Of a stretch of DNA of 32,250 bases, positions 29,458 to 32,250 are shown piece after piece (the first letter of the stretch is position 1; every line of letters starts with the position of its first letter). The stretch is taken from contig JAHEYZ010000008.1 of assembly GCA_023251295.1 (NCBI GenBank), positions 1 to 32,250 on the forward strand. Reading direction: 5' to 3'. This stretch comes from Nitrosotalea sp. Lineage in GTDB: Archaea; Thermoproteota; Nitrososphaeria; Nitrososphaerales; Nitrosopumilaceae. The translations under genes were made by a program, and so were the position numbers. The notes beneath the pieces are model-generated. The model was not told the origin of the DNA. It made no database searches and saw nothing but the letters and a program-made list of their open reading frames with translations.

Positions 29458-29480
29458 TTATTTTATAGATTATAAAATAA
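29458..29480. repeat. Perfect 10-bp inverted repeat with 3-nt spacer in the intergenic region
   Basis: TTATTTTATA-GAT-TATAAAATAA. Confidence 0.6.
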
Positions 29481-29742
29481 TTGGGATTTAGTTCTTTATT
29501 TGAATTTTAATAATTGTAATAATAAAATTTTGCTTCATGTCTTCTTTAGGAAAAGAATGATTAGTTATTCATATAGAATTTTTGCCATCTAAATATGACA
29601 ATACGAATCTGTTTGCAGAATAATTTCGTATAGGTCACGAAACAAATATTTTGATAGGTAAATTTAAGAAAGATCTAGTTTATTCAGAATTTAACTGACC
29701 AGAATACATTGGAAGAAAACCATTAAAGTGATGACAAAATCC

Positions 29743-29762
29743 TTTTTAAATATATATAAATA
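29743..29762 (+). promoter_or_regulatory. Strong TATA-box candidate for paralogue 2
   Basis: TTTTTAAATATATATAAATA about 25-45 nt upstream of the ATG at 29788. Confidence 0.6.
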
Positions 29763-29787
29763 GTGTTTCATCTTTATTCGAAGCAAT

Positions 29788-30654
29788 ATGAGTACTCATA
29801 AAGAATATGCGCTGATCGCTATTCTTGCTACAGCGGCAGTAATGGGAGCCATTCCAGCTTTTGCAGCTGATGAACTGGCATGCCCTGATTGTGTAGGTAG
29901 AGAAGATACAGAAAATCTACTACCGATCTCAGTTTGGACGGACAAGGCAGTGTATAACCAACCTAGTACAATTCAAGTTGGTGGCCATGTCAAAGATTTA
30001 CGTCCTAACTTGGATGTCACACTCAAAGTAGTTGGCCCCACAGGAAATATTGTCAAAGTTGATCAAATTATGGTTGACGACAATGGTGACTTTGAAACTA
30101 CCTTGGATACGTCAAGTCTATTATGGACCAAAAACGGAGTCTATACAATTTCAGTTCAATACGGGAAGATTGGTAGATCAAACGAAGTTCAAGTAGAGCT
30201 TTTCGCAGGCGGAGTTTGCGGGGAATCATCACTGGCTGTTAAAGCAGGCATGGAGACATACTGCATACCATATAGTGTCACTGGTGCTACCGTAAAAGGT
30301 GGAACAATTGATATGAAATCCAAATCTCTGATAGTGCAAATCGATTCAGAAAGTGATGGAGATCTTACTCTAAACATTCCAAGATCAGTACTGGATTCAA
30401 AATCAGGAAGTCAAGATAGCAGATTCTTTGTCCTAGTAAATGGCGAAGAACAAGACATATACAGTGAAGAAAAAACAGACGATACCAGATCCGTAACAAT
30501 TCAGTTTGAAAGTGGGGTTGATGAGATAGAGATCATTGGTACAAATGTAATTCCAGAGTTTGGTGCAATAGCAGCTTTGGTACTTGCAGTTGCAATTATA
30601 TCGATAATTGCTCTTTCTGCAAAGACAAGGCTAAGACTGATGCCAAAATACTAG
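29788..30654 (+). CDS. PEFG-CTERM surface protein paralogue 2 (Cys-containing)
   Basis: 288 aa; signal peptide ending IPAFAAD, same two-part ectodomain pattern, same tail VIPEFGAIAALVLAVAIISIIALSAKTRLRLMPKY. Confidence 0.92.
   Translation: MSTHKEYALIAILATAAVMGAIPAFAADELACPDCVGREDTENLLPISVWTDKAVYNQPSTIQVGGHVKDLRPNLDVTLKVVGPTGNIVKVDQIMVDDNGDFETTLDTSSLLWTKNGVYTISVQYGKIGRSNEVQVELFAGGVCGESSLAVKAGMETYCIPYSVTGATVKGGTIDMKSKSLIVQIDSESDGDLTLNIPRSVLDSKSGSQDSRFFVLVNGEEQDIYSEEKTDDTRSVTIQFESGVDEIEIIGTNVIPEFGAIAALVLAVAIISIIALSAKTRLRLMPKY
30552..30654 (+). repeat. 103-bp identical PEFG-tail cassette, copy B
   Basis: See copy A. Confidence 0.95.
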
Positions 30655-30662
30655 GAATTTCA

Positions 30663-30679
30663 ACTTTTTTCATTTTTTT
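30663..30679 (+). terminator. T-rich tract, candidate terminator of paralogue 2
   Basis: CTTTTTTCATTTTTTT shortly after the stop. Confidence 0.4.
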
Positions 30680-30727
30680 GTATTAATGTATAGTAAAGGA
30701 AATATACAACATAAGAACATTTTTTCT

Positions 30728-31546
30728 ATGCGTTATTTTTCAATAATTATAATTTCAATTTTATTAACAAGTATAATTCCAAGTTTTTCCCAAGAAGTTG
30801 CCCAACCTCTTATCACCGTTTCTACTGATAGATCTTCATATAAAGATGGAGACATGATAATAATTTCAGGTTCAGTAAAGGCAATTGTAGAGGGTACACC
30901 TTTAACGATTCAGATTTTAGATCCTAATCAGAATAAAGTTCAGATAGCTCAGATAGGTGTTGCCCAAGATGGAAAATATACAACTGCTGCCCAAGCTAGT
31001 GGGCCGTTGTGGAAAAAAGACGGCATGTATACAGTGAAAGTGCAGTATGGACCTCCAAGTGTTGTTGCTGAAACAAATTTTGAATTTAAAAGCGTGTCTT
31101 CAACACCAGCTATGGAGATTTTCGAGGTGGATGCGGGGGATCAGGGAACTTTTGATGTCGAATACAATATCAGTGGCGGGATAGTCAAAGATATGAGTAT
31201 TGATTTTGAAGGTCTTTCTTTAATCGTATCTATTGAATCTACAAGTGACGGTACGATCACATTAAAGATGTCAAGAGAATTAATAGATGCAAAAACAACT
31301 GGCGGCGAAGATGATGTGTTTATTGTTCTAATAGATGGAACACAAGTAATTTCTGAAGAAGAAATAACATCTTCTGACAGGACTCTTACAATAAACTTCT
31401 TAGAAGGAGACTCGGACGTTGAGATAATTGGCACATTTGTTGCTCCAGAGTTTGGTGCAATAGCAGCTTTGGTACTTGCAGTTGCAATTATATCGATAAT
31501 TGCTCTTTCTGCAAAGACAAGGCTAAGACTGATGCCAAAATACTAG
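30728..31546 (+). CDS. PEFG-CTERM surface protein paralogue 3 (track ORF starts at 30686; 30728 preferred)
   Basis: From 30728: MRYFSIIIISILLTSIIPSFSQ is a compact signal peptide; AAATATA at 30700-30706 sits about 25 nt upstream. Tail APEFGAIAALVLAVAIISIIALSAKTRLRLMPKY. Confidence 0.88.
   Translation: MRYFSIIIISILLTSIIPSFSQEVAQPLITVSTDRSSYKDGDMIIISGSVKAIVEGTPLTIQILDPNQNKVQIAQIGVAQDGKYTTAAQASGPLWKKDGMYTVKVQYGPPSVVAETNFEFKSVSSTPAMEIFEVDAGDQGTFDVEYNISGGIVKDMSIDFEGLSLIVSIESTSDGTITLKMSRELIDAKTTGGEDDVFIVLIDGTQVISEEEITSSDRTLTINFLEGDSDVEIIGTFVAPEFGAIAALVLAVAIISIIALSAKTRLRLMPKY
31444..31546 (+). repeat. 103-bp identical PEFG-tail cassette, copy C
   Basis: Identical to copies A and B from the last base of the codon before PEFG through the stop codon; sequence after the stop differs. 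Confidence 0.95.
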
Positions 31547-31573
31547 AACTTCGAGTCAACTTTTCTTTTTCTA

Positions 31574-31584
31574 ATACATAAATA
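31574..31584 (+). promoter_or_regulatory. TATA-box candidate for paralogue 4
   Basis: ATACATAAATA about 30 nt upstream of the ATG at 31614. Confidence 0.45.
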
Positions 31585-31613
31585 CTCATTATTCTCCATA
31601 TTTTCCTAGTAAC

Positions 31614-32250
31614 ATGGCTTTACGATATGCAGCTTATGCACTAGCAGTCGTTTTAATATCTTCAATTGGTATTACCATTCCTGCATTTGGAGCTGGACTT
31701 GATGACCATAATGTTCCACCGATCAGTTTACAAACTGATAGCGATTATTATGATCAAGGAGACACAATAGTAGTAACTGGTCTTGTAAAGAAACCAGGAG
31801 AGGGCATACCTATCACCTTAAGAATTCTTGATGCAAATAGCAAGTTAGTTCAGATTGATCAGTTTAACCCATCAGCAGATGGAAGTTTTTCAAAAACATA
31901 TGTAGCAACTGGTCCATATTGGAAGGCTAAAGGAAACTATACCGTAATAGCACAATATGGTTCAGCTCAAAAGGTAGATTCAACATTTTTCTTTAGTGGT
32001 GGTTCAGGATCGTCTGAGATAGGCAAGGTGGAGAAAAAAGTTTTCACAATTGATGTAAAGGGAGTAGGAGAATTTGATGTAGAGTATATCATAAGAGGCG
32101 GAATTGTTAAAAATATGGAAATTGATCCGGAGAATTTAGCACTAGTAATAACAATAGATGCAATAAAAGATGGTTCGATTACAGTAACCCTTCCAAGAGA
32201 CATGATAGAGGCGAAGAAACCAGCTAACCTAAATGCTGATGACATTCTAG
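31614..32250 (+). CDS. Fourth paralogue of the same secreted family (3' end beyond window)
   Basis: Open to the window end: MALRYAAYALAVVLISSIGITIPAFGAGLDDHNVPPISLQTDSDYYDQGDTIVVTGLVKKPGEGIPITLRILDANSKLVQIDQF...GPYWKAKGNYTVIAQYG...GEFDVEYIIRGGIVKNMEIDPENLALVITIDAIKDGSITVTLPRDMIEAKK. Same domain pattern as paralogues 1-3; not in the supplied ORF track because it has no stop. Confidence 0.88.
   Translation, partial: MALRYAAYALAVVLISSIGITIPAFGAGLDDHNVPPISLQTDSDYYDQGDTIVVTGLVKKPGEGIPITLRILDANSKLVQIDQFNPSADGSFSKTYVATGPYWKAKGNYTVIAQYGSAQKVDSTFFFSGGSGSSEIGKVEKKVFTIDVKGVGEFDVEYIIRGGIVKNMEIDPENLALVITIDAIKDGSITVTLPRDMIEAKKPANLNADDIL

Noticed and set aside
29253-29468. 71-aa plus-strand ORF overlapping the tail of paralogue 1
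   Set aside because: Out-of-frame reading of the conserved tail cassette; Cys/Phe-rich low-complexity product.
29728-29740. Possible C/D-box sRNA start (GTGATGA)
   Set aside because: No matching D box (CTGA) or C'/D' arrangement at a plausible distance before the TATA region.
30686-30727. N-terminal extension of PEFG paralogue 3 (MYSKGNIQHKNIFS)
   Set aside because: Signal peptide begins cleanly at M 30728 and the stretch contains an AAATATA box at leaderless spacing.
29262-31546. Tail repeats as a CRISPR-like or transposon-borne repeat
   Set aside because: The repeats are in-frame coding sequence at gene 3' ends with about 0.9-1.3 kb spacing, no target-site duplications and no transposase.

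Overview
The window is chromosomal DNA from an ammonia-oxidising-type archaeon (Thaumarchaeota/Nitrososphaerota-like). I infer this from PEFG-CTERM proteins, an unsplit rpoA and archaeal ribosomal and RNA polymerase genes. Most of it is a dense informational gene neighbourhood: L32e-L19e; SecE-Spt5/NusG-L11, L1-L10 and L12; AlaS and LeuS; and a minus-strand rpoH-rpoB-rpoA-L30e-nusA-S12-S7 operon. Interspersed genes include a superoxide dismutase fragment, an S8 protease, ATP-type PEPCK, an MGMT-family protein, DtdA, an Lrp/AsnC regulator, a TRIC/UPF0126 membrane protein, a GGR-family flavoprotein and a CxxCxxCC protein. The two most interesting items are: (1) a tandem array of at least four paralogous secreted proteins at 28.5-32.25 kb. 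Three have complete C-termini carrying a PEFG sorting signal encoded by a 103-bp DNA block that is identical in all three copies, while the ectodomains have diverged. (2) A tRNA-Gln(CTG) gene at 18946-19049 with two apparent insertions, 15 nt in the anticodon loop and a 16-nt hairpin in the D-loop. No CRISPR, transposon or rRNA was seen.
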